Notes: generated by a model not told the origin, from the letters alone. A stretch of DNA of 10,252 nt from Planctomycetota bacterium (GCA_011524785.1 WTJQ01000485.1:1-10252); one strand, 5' to 3'. Shown: positions 1 through 6,723, numbered from the stretch's first letter. Program-made: numbers and translations.

Positions 1-477
1 GCCCAGCCCCGTGACCCCCTGTTCCAGCGCAGCTGGTGGGCCCAGCGCCTCCAGGGCCCCCAGGGACCCGCGGATGCCCTGGAGCTGGTTCCGAGGCCGG
101 ATCTCTCGACCCCGGGCCGCCTGGTGGAGGAGCTGCGCCTGCGCACCCACGACGGGGAGCCCCTCTTCGCCCTCCTCGCACGCCCGCGGGGGGTCCACGA
201 GCCGGTCCCGACCCGCATCCGCTGCTGCGGGCCCGCCGACCCGCCCGAGCTGGACGCCGCGGCCGCCCGCGAAGGGGTGGCCGAGATCGTGGTCCAGGAG
301 GTGGCCGGCCGTCGACTGGAGGACCGGGTCCTCGACATGGTCTCCACCTTCCGCGTGGCGCGCAGCGCTCCCGGCCTCGACTCTCGACGCGTGGCCGCCC
401 CCCAACCCGGCCCCGGCCAGGACCTCCCCGACGAGCTCCGCATCGCGCAGCAGCTGTCGGACTGGAACTTCTGCTGA
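1..477 (+). CDS. C-terminal part of an unrecognised protein (5' end outside window)
   Basis: The frame is open from base 1 to a TGA at 475-477, giving 158 visible residues; the start lies upstream of the window. I do not recognise the family with confidence. The visible part has a strand-like block (LRLRTHDGEPLFALLARP), then an Ala/Glu-rich stretch, then STFRVARSAPGLDSRRVA, and ends DWNFC. The order 'T-x-DG-x-x-L-x-A-x-L-x-x-P' followed by 'P-G-x-D-x-R-R-V' loosely recalls acetyl-xylan-esterase or dienelactone-type alpha/beta hydrolases, where a GxSxGG nucleophile elbow follows that second block. Here that place reads PQPGPGQDL, with no serine, and no catalytic His follows, so the resemblance is weak. 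It ends 21 bases before the YjbQ-family gene on the same strand, so the two are probably co-transcribed. Other long frames across this stretch are Arg/Pro/Ser-rich shadows. Confidence 0.6.
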   Translation, partial: AQPRDPLFQRSWWAQRLQGPQGPADALELVPRPDLSTPGRLVEELRLRTHDGEPLFALLARPRGVHEPVPTRIRCCGPADPPELDAAAAREGVAEIVVQEVAGRRLEDRVLDMVSTFRVARSAPGLDSRRVAAPQPGPGQDLPDELRIAQQLSDWNFC

Positions 478-498
478 GCGCCTGGGAAGCTCGCTCGC

Positions 499-927
499 GT
501 GGAGCAGCACCAGGAAGAGCTGAGGATCGCGACCCGTGGGCACGAGCCCATGGAGATCACGGGGCTGGTCCGTGAGGTGGTCGCCCGGTCCGGGATCACC
601 CTCGGGCTCGTGACGGTGTTCATCCAGCACACCAGCGCCTCGCTGGTCATCCAGGAGAACGCCGACCCGGCCGTGCTCGAGGACCTCATCGCGTGGTTCG
701 GCCGCGTCGCCCCCGAGGGCAGCCGCCACTACACGCACACTGCCGAGGGGCCGGACGACATGCCCTCCCACCTGCGCTCGGCGATCACCCGCACCAGCGA
801 GACGATCCCTGTCCAGGACGGCGACCTCATGCTCGGCACCTGGCAGGGGCTGCACCTGCTCGAGCACCGCGAGCTGAACCACACCCGGGTCGTGGTCGTG
901 CACGTGATCGGCGAGCGGGAGGACTGA
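499..927 (+). CDS. yjbQ: YjbQ / UPF0047 family protein
   Basis: A 142-residue protein, full length for the small single-domain YjbQ (UPF0047) family. Family hallmarks visible: GLVTVFIQHTSASLVIQENAD (residues 36-56, His44-Thr45 and Glu53), DMPSHLRSAIT (87-97, His91), IPVQDGDLMLGTWQGLHLLE (103-122), and a closing RVVVVHVIGE strand. The conserved histidines cluster in known structures as a likely metal or ligand site. E. coli YjbQ has been reported to have a weak thiamine-phosphate-synthase activity, but the physiological role is not settled, so none should be inferred here. The start is a GTG at 499, with the purine-rich GGGAAG at 484-489 about nine bases upstream as a plausible ribosome binding site. 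It follows the partial gene by 21 bases and converges on deoC, with only 23 bases between the stops. Nothing links it to the nucleoside genes. Confidence 0.93.
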   Translation: MEQHQEELRIATRGHEPMEITGLVREVVARSGITLGLVTVFIQHTSASLVIQENADPAVLEDLIAWFGRVAPEGSRHYTHTAEGPDDMPSHLRSAITRTSETIPVQDGDLMLGTWQGLHLLEHRELNHTRVVVVHVIGERED

Positions 928-939
928 GCGCCCCGCTCA
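925..939. terminator. Small hairpin between convergent yjbQ and deoC
   Basis: TGAGCG (925-930), CCC, CGCTCA (934-939) form a perfect 6-bp stem with a three-base loop, starting at the yjbQ stop codon. The two convergent genes end 23 bases apart, so a shared terminator is plausible. There is no T-tract on either side and the stem is short, so it could also be chance in GC-rich DNA. Confidence 0.25.
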
Positions 940-950
940 CTGCCCGGCGT

Positions 951-1820
951 TCAGTAGCCCGAGACGCCGCTTCCACCGCGGACGATCGCGACGGAGGCCG
1001 AGGCGCCGATGCGCGTGGCGCCGGCCGCGATCATCGCCTCGGCGGTCTCGCGATCGCGGACCCCGCCCGAGGCCTTCACCCCCATGACGGCGCCGACCGT
1101 CTGGCGCATGAGGGCCACGTCCTCGACGGTCGCCCCGCCGGAGGAGAAGCCGGTCGAGGTCTTCACGAAGTCCGCGCCAGCCTCGCGACAGAGCCGGGAG
1201 GCGCGCACGATCTCATCGGGCGTGAGGAGGCAGGTCTCGAGGATCACCTTCAGGCGCGCGCCCAGGCGATGGCAGGTCTCGGCCACGCCGCGCACGTCGC
1301 GGCGGACGAACGCGTCGTCCCCCGACTTCAGGGCGCCAACGGCCAGCACCATGTCGACCTCGCAGGCGCCGTCCTCGATCGCGCGCCGCGCCTCGTAGGC
1401 CTTGGTCTCCGAGGAGCAGGCACCGAGCGGGAAGCCAACCACGGTGCAGACGAGCACGCCCGAGCCCGAGAGGATCTCGGCGCACCTGCGCACCCAGGAG
1501 CTGTTCACGCAGACCGAGGCGAAGCGGTTCTCGAGGGCCTCCGCGCAGATCTGGTCGATGTCCGCCGCGGTCGCATCGGGCTTCAGCAGCGTGTGGTCGA
1601 TGTGGCTGGCGAGGTCACCGATGCGCGCGGGGTCGGACCCGCACATGCCCAGCCGGCAGGCCCCCGCCTGGACCGCCGCCTGGAGGTCCTCCGGGCAGAC
1701 CCGCAGGGCCAGGTCGACGCAGCGACCGCCGTCCAGGTCGTCCAGGGAGGTCACCCCGGCCGCGACGAGGCGACGCCCCACCTCCACGAGGAGCTCCTCG
1801 AGCCTCCGTGCGTCGGTCAT
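951..1820 (-). CDS. deoC: Deoxyribose-phosphate aldolase with N-terminal extension
   Basis: Class I aldolase that cleaves 2-deoxyribose-5-phosphate to acetaldehyde and glyceraldehyde-3-phosphate. The catalytic domain runs from about residue 70 to 280: [12 protein letters not shown] (73-84), CVNSSWV (104-110), [11 protein letters not shown] (124-134), [15 protein letters not shown] (154-168, with the conserved Asp156), LKVILET (190-196), DFVKTSTGF (217-225, Schiff-base Lys220), [10 protein letters not shown] (247-256, second active-site Lys249), GATRIGAS (267-274). All key residues are present. At 289 residues it is longer than the usual ~220; the excess is about 70 N-terminal residues starting with a probable amphipathic helix, [18 protein letters not shown] (5-22), then a Cys-containing segment (C34, C42, C55, C60). 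Such an N-terminal helix is typical of bacterial microcompartment cargo. The ATG at 1820 overlaps the rpiB stop as ATGA, so the genes are translationally coupled and this start is well supported. Confidence 0.96.
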   Translation of the reverse strand: MTDARRLEELLVEVGRRLVAAGVTSLDDLDGGRCVDLALRVCPEDLQAAVQAGACRLGMCGSDPARIGDLASHIDHTLLKPDATAADIDQICAEALENRFASVCVNSSWVRRCAEILSGSGVLVCTVVGFPLGACSSETKAYEARRAIEDGACEVDMVLAVGALKSGDDAFVRRDVRGVAETCHRLGARLKVILETCLLTPDEIVRASRLCREAGADFVKTSTGFSSGGATVEDVALMRQTVGAVMGVKASGGVRDRETAEAMIAAGATRIGASASVAIVRGGSGVSGY

Positions 1821-2626
1821 GCGCTCCCTCCGGGGCCCCGAGCCCCATGGCGAGCCTCGATCCCGTCGAGCAGCCCGGCCCGGCGCGCGTGGCGACCGCC
1901 GCCTGGCGAGGTCGCCAGGAAGGCCGCCAGGATCCCGTGGGCCTCCAGGGGGGTCAGGTGGCGCGACCCGAGGACCAGGACGTTGGCGTGGTTGTGCTCG
2001 CGGGCGTTGCGCGCCACGGCCTCGTTCCAGCAGTTCGCCGCACGCACCCCGGGGACCTTGTTGGCCGCCATGGCGGAGCCGATCCCCACGGTGTCGATGA
2101 CCACGCCCAGGTCCGCGCGGCCCTCGGCGACCGCGAGGGCGACCTCGTGGGCACGCTCCGGCCAGTCGCAGGGGCGCTCGTCCTGGGGCCCGAGGTCGTG
2201 GCCGACGTGGCCGAGCTCGCGGAGGGACTCCAGGAGGGGACCCTTGAGACCGAATCCGCCGTGGTCGCTGGCCACCGCAACGCGGGCCGTACCCAGCACG
2301 GGCCGCAGGCCCCCCTCGGCGCCCGGCACGCTCTCGACGAGGCGGATGCCGCGACGGTGCGCCTCGTCCTGCGCGGCATCCGTGATCCGCGCCCGAGGTG
2401 CGACTGCGAACGAGCCTCCGTCGGGCACGTCGCGCAGGCAGGACTCGGTCACGAGCGGTGGCTCGATGCGCGGACGGGTCCGAGTCGTTTCCGTGGAGGG
2501 GCGCGCGGCCTCGAGCACGGAGACGTGACCGGGAGGCGCGGCCTCGCGACCCTGGTCCATGGCGACCGTCCGCGCGGCCCTTGCCGCGGCGGCACGCAGA
2601 GCGCTGGGGTCGAGCGAGGACGTCAT
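1817..2626 (-). CDS. rpiB: RpiB/LacAB-family sugar-phosphate isomerase with BMC-type N-terminal extension
   Basis: A 269-residue protein. Residues ~114-256 are an RpiB domain (family role: ribose-5-phosphate to ribulose-5-phosphate): [13 protein letters not shown] (116-128), CDWPERA (153-159), [20 protein letters not shown] (174-193), [12 protein letters not shown] (211-222), GGGRHARR (242-249). The usual catalytic-loop CGTGIG reads DTVGIG, with Asp178 at the cysteine position, so activity or substrate may differ. Ahead of this come a probable amphipathic helix, [18 protein letters not shown] (5-22), a Pro/Thr/Arg linker (24-54), and a small segment [14 protein letters not shown]...[16 protein letters not shown] (58-94) like one in several BMC-linked enzymes. 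The family is normally ~150 residues. I chose ATG 2626 because the helix begins just after it. The frame stays open upstream to 2887, but that part is low-complexity and Arg-rich. No clear ribosome binding site precedes 2626. It leads the pair with deoC. Confidence 0.88.
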   Translation of the reverse strand: MTSSLDPSALRAAAARAARTVAMDQGREAAPPGHVSVLEAARPSTETTRTRPRIEPPLVTESCLRDVPDGGSFAVAPRARITDAAQDEAHRRGIRLVESVPGAEGGLRPVLGTARVAVASDHGGFGLKGPLLESLRELGHVGHDLGPQDERPCDWPERAHEVALAVAEGRADLGVVIDTVGIGSAMAANKVPGVRAANCWNEAVARNAREHNHANVLVLGSRHLTPLEAHGILAAFLATSPGGGRHARRAGLLDGIEARHGARGPGGSA

Positions 2627-2892
2627 GGTCGGCAGCGGAGGGCGCGGGCGCGGCGCGGGATCATCCGCGAGGCGGAGTGTAGCCGCTGCGCGACGCCCCG
2701 ACCGGCGGCCTGGACCTCCATACCTGCGCACGGTGCTCCGCAACGGTCGCGGACGACGCGCGATCCTGCTCCCTGGGTCTTGAAGCCGGCGCTCGCAGTG
2801 GATGCACTGAGGGCAGGTCCCCTTGGGGGTCCCGTGCCCGGAGCCGCACCCCCGGGGAGGGACCATGGGCGAGGGGTCCTCCCGCACCCGAC
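2627..2892. promoter_or_regulatory. Divergent intergenic region between rpiB and the dynamin-like gene
   Basis: These 266 bases separate two outward-facing genes and must hold promoters for both, unless an overlooked small gene is present. On the minus strand, TACACT (2681-2676) lies 50 bases upstream of the rpiB start and could be a -10 element, but no good -35 partner is visible. On the plus side, GGTCCC (2816-2821 and 2828-2833) can pair with GGGACC (2859-2864), so the leader of the dynamin-like gene could fold just upstream of its start. GGGGAGGGACC (2854-2864) looks like a ribosome binding site but serves an out-of-frame ATG at 2865. The minus strand around 2866-2790 is open and Cys-rich (see findings). 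I saw no recognised operator or riboswitch. Confidence 0.4.
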
Positions 2893-5070
2893 ATGCGCAC
2901 CCTCCTGAGCCAATTCTGCGAGTCCTTCGAGGAGGTCGTCCGACCGCTCCTCGACCCTCTGCAACAGAGCGCCGAGGCGCTCCTCCAGGCCGACACCCAG
3001 CTCCCGGGGAGGGAGGTCCGGGCGGACCTCCTCGACCTGCGGCACCAGTTCGAGGCCCTGGTCCACAAGGTGAGCGAGCAGCAGGCCTACGTGCTCCTGT
3101 TCGGCCCCCTCAAGAGCGGCAAGTCGACCCTCATGAACGCCATCGCCCACGAGTACGTGAGCGAGGTCTCCAGCCTGCCGGCCTACCCGTGCATGGTCTT
3201 CGTCTCGCACGGCGCCACGCGCTGCTTCGACGTGACGCGCTACTCGGGCCGGAGCGAGCGCTTCACCGACCCGACCGCCCTCCACCTCTTCATCAACCGC
3301 GCGCACGGCGAGCTGGCGGACCGGATCCGCGCCGCCGAGGAGAGCGGGGAGGTCTTCGATCCCGCACTCCACTACCCCGAGGCGATCCGCCGCGTGGACG
3401 TGCGCCTGCCGGCGGCCGAGCTGGCGGAGTCGGGAGCGGTCCTCGTCGACACGCCGGGCCTCTACGCGCGCATGCGCTTCGGCTACGGCCAGATGACGCG
3501 CGACTTCCGCGACGCCGCCAGCTGCGCCATCTTCGTCGTCAAGTCGGACAACCTCTTCCTCGAGCAGGTGTTCGAGGAGTTCGAGGACCTGCTCGACCTG
3601 TTCAGCCGCATCTTCCTCGTCGTCAACCTCGACTCGACCAAGCGCGACCTGGCTCCCGACGGGCGCCTCGTGCCCAGCCTCGAGCAGGAGGACCCGCTGC
3701 GCATCATCGACGCCTTCGAGAACCTGGCGATGGGCGCCCCGCTCAAGCGCGCTGCCGAGGAGGGGCGACTGCAGCTCTACCCCGTCGACCTGCTGCGCGC
3801 GGCCAGCGCACGCCTCGCCGGCGACTCCGAGCCGGCTGCCCGCCAGGGCTTGGTCGACTTCGAGGCCTTCCAGCAGGACCTCACCGACTACCTCAACTCC
3901 ACCGAGTACCTCGTCGCATTCCTCGGGGACAGCCTGCGGCGCGCGAAGTGCCTGCTCGGCGAGGCCGAGGAGCTCGCGCAGCACGACCAGGTGGCGGAGA
4001 TCGAGGAGACCACCGCTCGGCTCGAGGAGGTTCGCGCGGAGGCGGGTCGGCGCCTGACGGCCGCGCAGCGGCTCCAGGGCGTGGACTGGTCCCAGCCCTT
4101 CGGTGACCTCGCGGCGCGCGTCCTCCCGCTCCTCGAGGAGCGCGGCCGCGCGAGCGCGAGCCGGATCGACCCGCGCATCCAGCAGCTGATCGACGGGTGG
4201 TTCCGGTCGACGACGAGCCTCGAGGCCCTGATCCAGGACGAGCTGATCCCGGCCTTCGACGGCTTCCAGCGAGAGCTGGCGGAGGAGGTGACCCAGCTGC
4301 TGCGGCGCGAGGTCCAGGAGGGCAGCGCAGGCATCCTGCTCGACACCGACGTCGCCGCCGACCTGCACGCTGCCGGGCTCGACGCCAACGCGATCGGGCG
4401 TGAGGTGCTCGAGGCCATGCCCGCGCCGGTCACCGCCCGCCCGGGTGAGTACCCCTTCCTCGGGAGCCAGCTCCCCGTGCGGCGCAGCCTCACCGACTGG
4501 CTCTTCCTGCGCAACGGAGACCGGATGCGCAGGCATCTCTTCGGCCAGCCGGGCGCTCCGTCGTTCCGGATCGCTCCCGAGGTCAAGCAGCGCCGGCTGG
4601 GCGCCGAGGCGCGGGCCACGATGGTCCGGCTCGCCGCGGAGTACCGCGCGCGCTTCGTGCGCGACTGCATGGCGCGCTTCCAGCGCAGCATCGTCGAGGC
4701 CTATGGCGCGCGTGCCCAGGAGGCCCTCCAGGACGCCCTCAAGCAGCGCGAGGCCGTCCTCGCCCGCGAGCTCGAGGAGGCCCGCGGCAAGGTGACGGCG
4801 TGCCGCGACGTCCTCCTGCACATCGGCGCGGTCGCCGAGCGCGCGCGCCAGGCGAGCGGCGCGATCGAGGGCCTGAGCCAGGAGTACGGAGCGACCGAGC
4901 CCGAGAAGCTGATCCAGCCGGTGCCGGCGCCCGAGGGCGTGGTTCCAACCATCCCGGCGGCGGGCCCCCTGGGGAGCGAGCCCCTCCCTGAGTCCGTTCC
5001 CGAGCCGGGCGAGGCTCCCGTGCAGACGGAGGCCGCTCCCGAGCTGGAGGGCCAGCCGACCGCCGAGTGA
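2893..5070 (+). CDS. Dynamin-like large GTPase
   Basis: A 725-residue protein of bacterial dynamin-like type; such GTPases usually remodel or tether membranes, but the role of this one is not known. A short helical stretch (1-65) precedes the GTPase domain. G1/Walker A is GPLKSGKST (71-79); the region after it, SSLPAYPCMVF (93-103), is where the switch I Thr is expected, but a Cys is seen; G3 is DTPG (186-189). For G4, NLDSTKRD (245-252) follows a hydrophobic strand; it is not a plain NKxD, though TKRD (249-252) would fit. From ~310 on it is almost all helical, with heptad-like stretches (for example ~360-385 and ~610-655), as in dynamin stalks. The last ~65 residues are Pro/Glu-rich and probably disordered. 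No transmembrane segment is evident. ATG 2893 is the first start in the frame and has no strong ribosome binding site. It stands alone on this strand and converges on the KAP-like gene. Confidence 0.85.
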   Translation: MRTLLSQFCESFEEVVRPLLDPLQQSAEALLQADTQLPGREVRADLLDLRHQFEALVHKVSEQQAYVLLFGPLKSGKSTLMNAIAHEYVSEVSSLPAYPCMVFVSHGATRCFDVTRYSGRSERFTDPTALHLFINRAHGELADRIRAAEESGEVFDPALHYPEAIRRVDVRLPAAELAESGAVLVDTPGLYARMRFGYGQMTRDFRDAASCAIFVVKSDNLFLEQVFEEFEDLLDLFSRIFLVVNLDSTKRDLAPDGRLVPSLEQEDPLRIIDAFENLAMGAPLKRAAEEGRLQLYPVDLLRAASARLAGDSEPAARQGLVDFEAFQQDLTDYLNSTEYLVAFLGDSLRRAKCLLGEAEELAQHDQVAEIEETTARLEEVRAEAGRRLTAAQRLQGVDWSQPFGDLAARVLPLLEERGRASASRIDPRIQQLIDGWFRSTTSLEALIQDELIPAFDGFQRELAEEVTQLLRREVQEGSAGILLDTDVAADLHAAGLDANAIGREVLEAMPAPVTARPGEYPFLGSQLPVRRSLTDWLFLRNGDRMRRHLFGQPGAPSFRIAPEVKQRRLGAEARATMVRLAAEYRARFVRDCMARFQRSIVEAYGARAQEALQDALKQREAVLARELEEARGKVTACRDVLLHIGAVAERARQASGAIEGLSQEYGATEPEKLIQPVPAPEGVVPTIPAAGPLGSEPLPESVPEPGEAPVQTEAAPELEGQPTAE

Positions 5071-5092
5071 GGGCGCGGACGAGCACTCGAAC

Positions 5093-5127
5093 GGGGGCCG
5101 CTCGGGACGCTGTTCCGGGCGGCCCCC
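5093..5127. terminator. Long hairpin between convergent genes, probable two-way terminator
   Basis: GGGGGCCGCTCGGGA (5093-5107), loop CGCTG (5108-5112), TTCCGGGCGGCCCCC (5113-5127). All 15 positions pair, two of them as G-T/G-U wobbles. It lies 23 bases after the stop of the dynamin-like gene and about 120 bases beyond the stop of the ATPase gene coming the other way. The position suggests transcription termination for one or both. There is no T-tract after it, which is common in very GC-rich genomes. Confidence 0.6.
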
Positions 5128-5197
5128 GGCCGTTCCGAACAGGGGTCGAGTGGCCCGCGAGGATCATGGCAGCAGCTCGATCGCTCGAGGCCACGAA

Positions 5198-5225
5198 CTT
5201 GGCGCGAGGGTCTTGGCGCGAGGGT
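5198..5225. repeat. Perfect 14-bp tandem repeat (two copies)
   Basis: CTTGGCGCGAGGGT occurs twice back to back (5198-5211 and 5212-5225), in the non-coding gap just beyond the 3' end of the ATPase gene. It could be a recent slippage duplication or a paired binding site; two copies are too few to say. The rest of the 175-base gap (5071-5245) holds the hairpin listed separately and nothing else I can name. Confidence 0.8.
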
Positions 5226-5245
5226 TTCTGCGCGACGACCTCGGA

Positions 5246-6673
5246 TCAGCGCGAGCGCTCGAGGACGCGCCCGCGGCGCAGGGTGGCCGCACGGTCCGAC
5301 CAGGCCGCCCGGCAGCGCTCATAGGTCCCACGCTCGACGGCCCATGCAGGGCTCGTGGCCTCGAGCTGCGAGGGGAGGCGCTCGAGGTGGGCGTCGAGCA
5401 GCTCACGGAGGAAGCCGAAGGCCAGGCGAGGCGTCCCCAGGACGTCCAGGGTGTCGCGCAGCTCCGTGGGATGGATCGTGGCGCCGACGAGGTCCACGGC
5501 GCGTGGGGCGGGACCTCGAGCCGCCGCCGCCAGGCGTCGGTCCACGAGGTCGAGGAGCTGCTGGCCGCTCCAGCGCAGCTCCTCCACCTGACCGCGCTTC
5601 TCGAAGTCGCTGTGGAGGAGGCGCGAGACCTGGCGCGGCCGGGCCATGGGGCGCAGCTCCACGGGGAGGAAGGCCTGCACCCCCACGCCGTCCTGCTCGC
5701 TGGCGCGCCCCGTGACGAGGGGCTGGAGGAGGGCGCGCATGCGGCGAGGATCGCCGTCCAGGGCGCGGCTCTCGTCGACCCGGTCGACCAGGAGCTGCAG
5801 CCCCGACCAGCCCATGGCGCGCAGGGAGCCGACCAGCTCGCGCAGCCATCCGAGCCGGAGGGCGACCGGATCGCCTCCGCGACCGAGGCTCCCGGGCAGC
5901 AGCGCCGCGAAGGCCCGCGCGACCAGCCGCTGGTCGGCCGCCACGACGCCGACCTCGGTCGCCGTCCGCCGCGCCCGGCCGCGGACGAGGCGGCGGAGAG
6001 CGAGGGGCAGGAGCGCCGTGCTCCCGAGGGTCGCGCCCCCGGCGGCCGCCAGGACCCAGGGCTCCAGGCCGACGCCCGGCAGCAAGCCCTGGAGGATGGC
6101 CAGCGGACTCAGGGCGGTGAGAGCGCCGAGCGAGCCGGCCACCACGCGCAGCGCCTTCGCGCGCCGGCCAGCGAGCAGGCGGCCGAGGTGGCGGGCGCGC
6201 TGCCCGTCGTGGTCCGGCGTCATCACCGCGAGCAGCGCGAGGAGGCGCGCCCGCTGGCGACGGCCGAGGGCGCGCAGCCGCCGCGGATCCCGCGCGAGCT
6301 CGGGCGTCAGGACCCAGGCGGCGGAGGACAGCAGGAGGTCGAGTGCGTCGGTCTCGGTCGGCAGGTGGTCCGGACCGCGGCGACGCCCCAGCTCCTCCAG
6401 CCATGGATCGAGCTCGGTCAGCTCCACCACCAGAGGCCCGAAGGGTCCACGCTTGGCCTCGCCGATCCGCCGCCGCAGCGCGGACTTGCCACTCCCTCGC
6501 AGACCGAAGACGAGGGCACTGGGGCCGGCCTCGGGCCCGCGGTGCAGCCGCTCGAAGGCTCCGTGCACGGCCCACCGGTCCACGCGATCCAGCAGGGGAT
6601 CGCGGTCGGCGTCGTCGTGCAGGAAGGGCGCCTCTTGGAGGCCCCAGCGCCGGCGCCAGGTCTCGGGGAACAT
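5246..6673 (-). CDS. KAP-like P-loop NTPase with inserted membrane hairpin
   Basis: A 475-residue predicted membrane-anchored ATPase. It opens with WGLQEAPF (10-17), a lead-in often seen before P-loops of AAA/STAND-type ATPases. Walker A is GLRGSGKS (57-64), and a Walker B-like strand is LQLLVDRVDES (292-302). Between them lie two hydrophobic segments, about 177-199 and 204-228, joined by a short turn and flanked by Arg-rich sequence: probably two transmembrane helices. A membrane hairpin inserted inside the P-loop domain is the hallmark of KAP-family NTPases, but I see no other diagnostic motif, so the family call is tentative. GVQAFLPVEL (331-340) would be the next core strand. ATG 6673 was chosen because sequence upstream in the frame is Arg/Pro-rich and runs over the punA 3' end; no ribosome binding site is obvious. 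It lies 103 bases beyond punA on the same strand, with a hairpin between, so it may be transcribed separately. Confidence 0.72.
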   Translation of the reverse strand: MFPETWRRRWGLQEAPFLHDDADRDPLLDRVDRWAVHGAFERLHRGPEAGPSALVFGLRGSGKSALRRRIGEAKRGPFGPLVVELTELDPWLEELGRRRGPDHLPTETDALDLLLSSAAWVLTPELARDPRRLRALGRRQRARLLALLAVMTPDHDGQRARHLGRLLAGRRAKALRVVAGSLGALTALSPLAILQGLLPGVGLEPWVLAAAGGATLGSTALLPLALRRLVRGRARRTATEVGVVAADQRLVARAFAALLPGSLGRGGDPVALRLGWLRELVGSLRAMGWSGLQLLVDRVDESRALDGDPRRMRALLQPLVTGRASEQDGVGVQAFLPVELRPMARPRQVSRLLHSDFEKRGQVEELRWSGQQLLDLVDRRLAAAARGPAPRAVDLVGATIHPTELRDTLDVLGTPRLAFGFLRELLDAHLERLPSQLEATSPAWAVERGTYERCRAAWSDRAATLRRGRVLERSR

Positions 6674-6697
6674 GCGAGGTCGAGGGGGAGGGGAGCG

Positions 6698-6723
6698 CGC
6701 AGCGCGGACCTCGTCCGCGCGCG
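6698..6723. terminator. GC-rich hairpin between punA and the ATPase gene
   Basis: GCGCGGAC (6702-6709), CTC, GTCCGCGC (6713-6720) form a perfect 8-bp stem, extended by three more pairs (6698-6700 with 6721-6723) past a bulged A at 6701. It lies in the 103-base gap after the punA stop and 25-50 bases before the ATPase start. It could end or attenuate the nucleoside operon, or act on the ATPase leader. No T-tract follows. The palindrome ACCTGCAGGT (6728-6737) sits beside it. Confidence 0.4.

Noticed and set aside
693..2528. Long plus-strand open frame across yjbQ, deoC and rpiB
   Set aside because: Its product is Arg/Ala/His-rich with no motif, and it lies opposite or out of frame to well-supported genes; it is typical antisense openness in GC-rich DNA.
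2623..4821. Minus-strand open frame of over 700 codons opposite the dynamin-like gene
   Set aside because: It is Leu/Glu/Arg low-complexity sequence that mirrors the codons of the real gene; the plus-strand frame carries P-loop and DTPG motifs.
5071..5245. tRNA or small RNA gene in the convergent gap
   Set aside because: No cloverleaf or T-loop consensus could be found; the hairpin and repeat explain the visible structure.
2893..6673. Mobile element carrying the dynamin-like and KAP-like genes
   Set aside because: No transposase, integrase, terminal repeat or tRNA fragment is visible, and base composition looks like the flanks.
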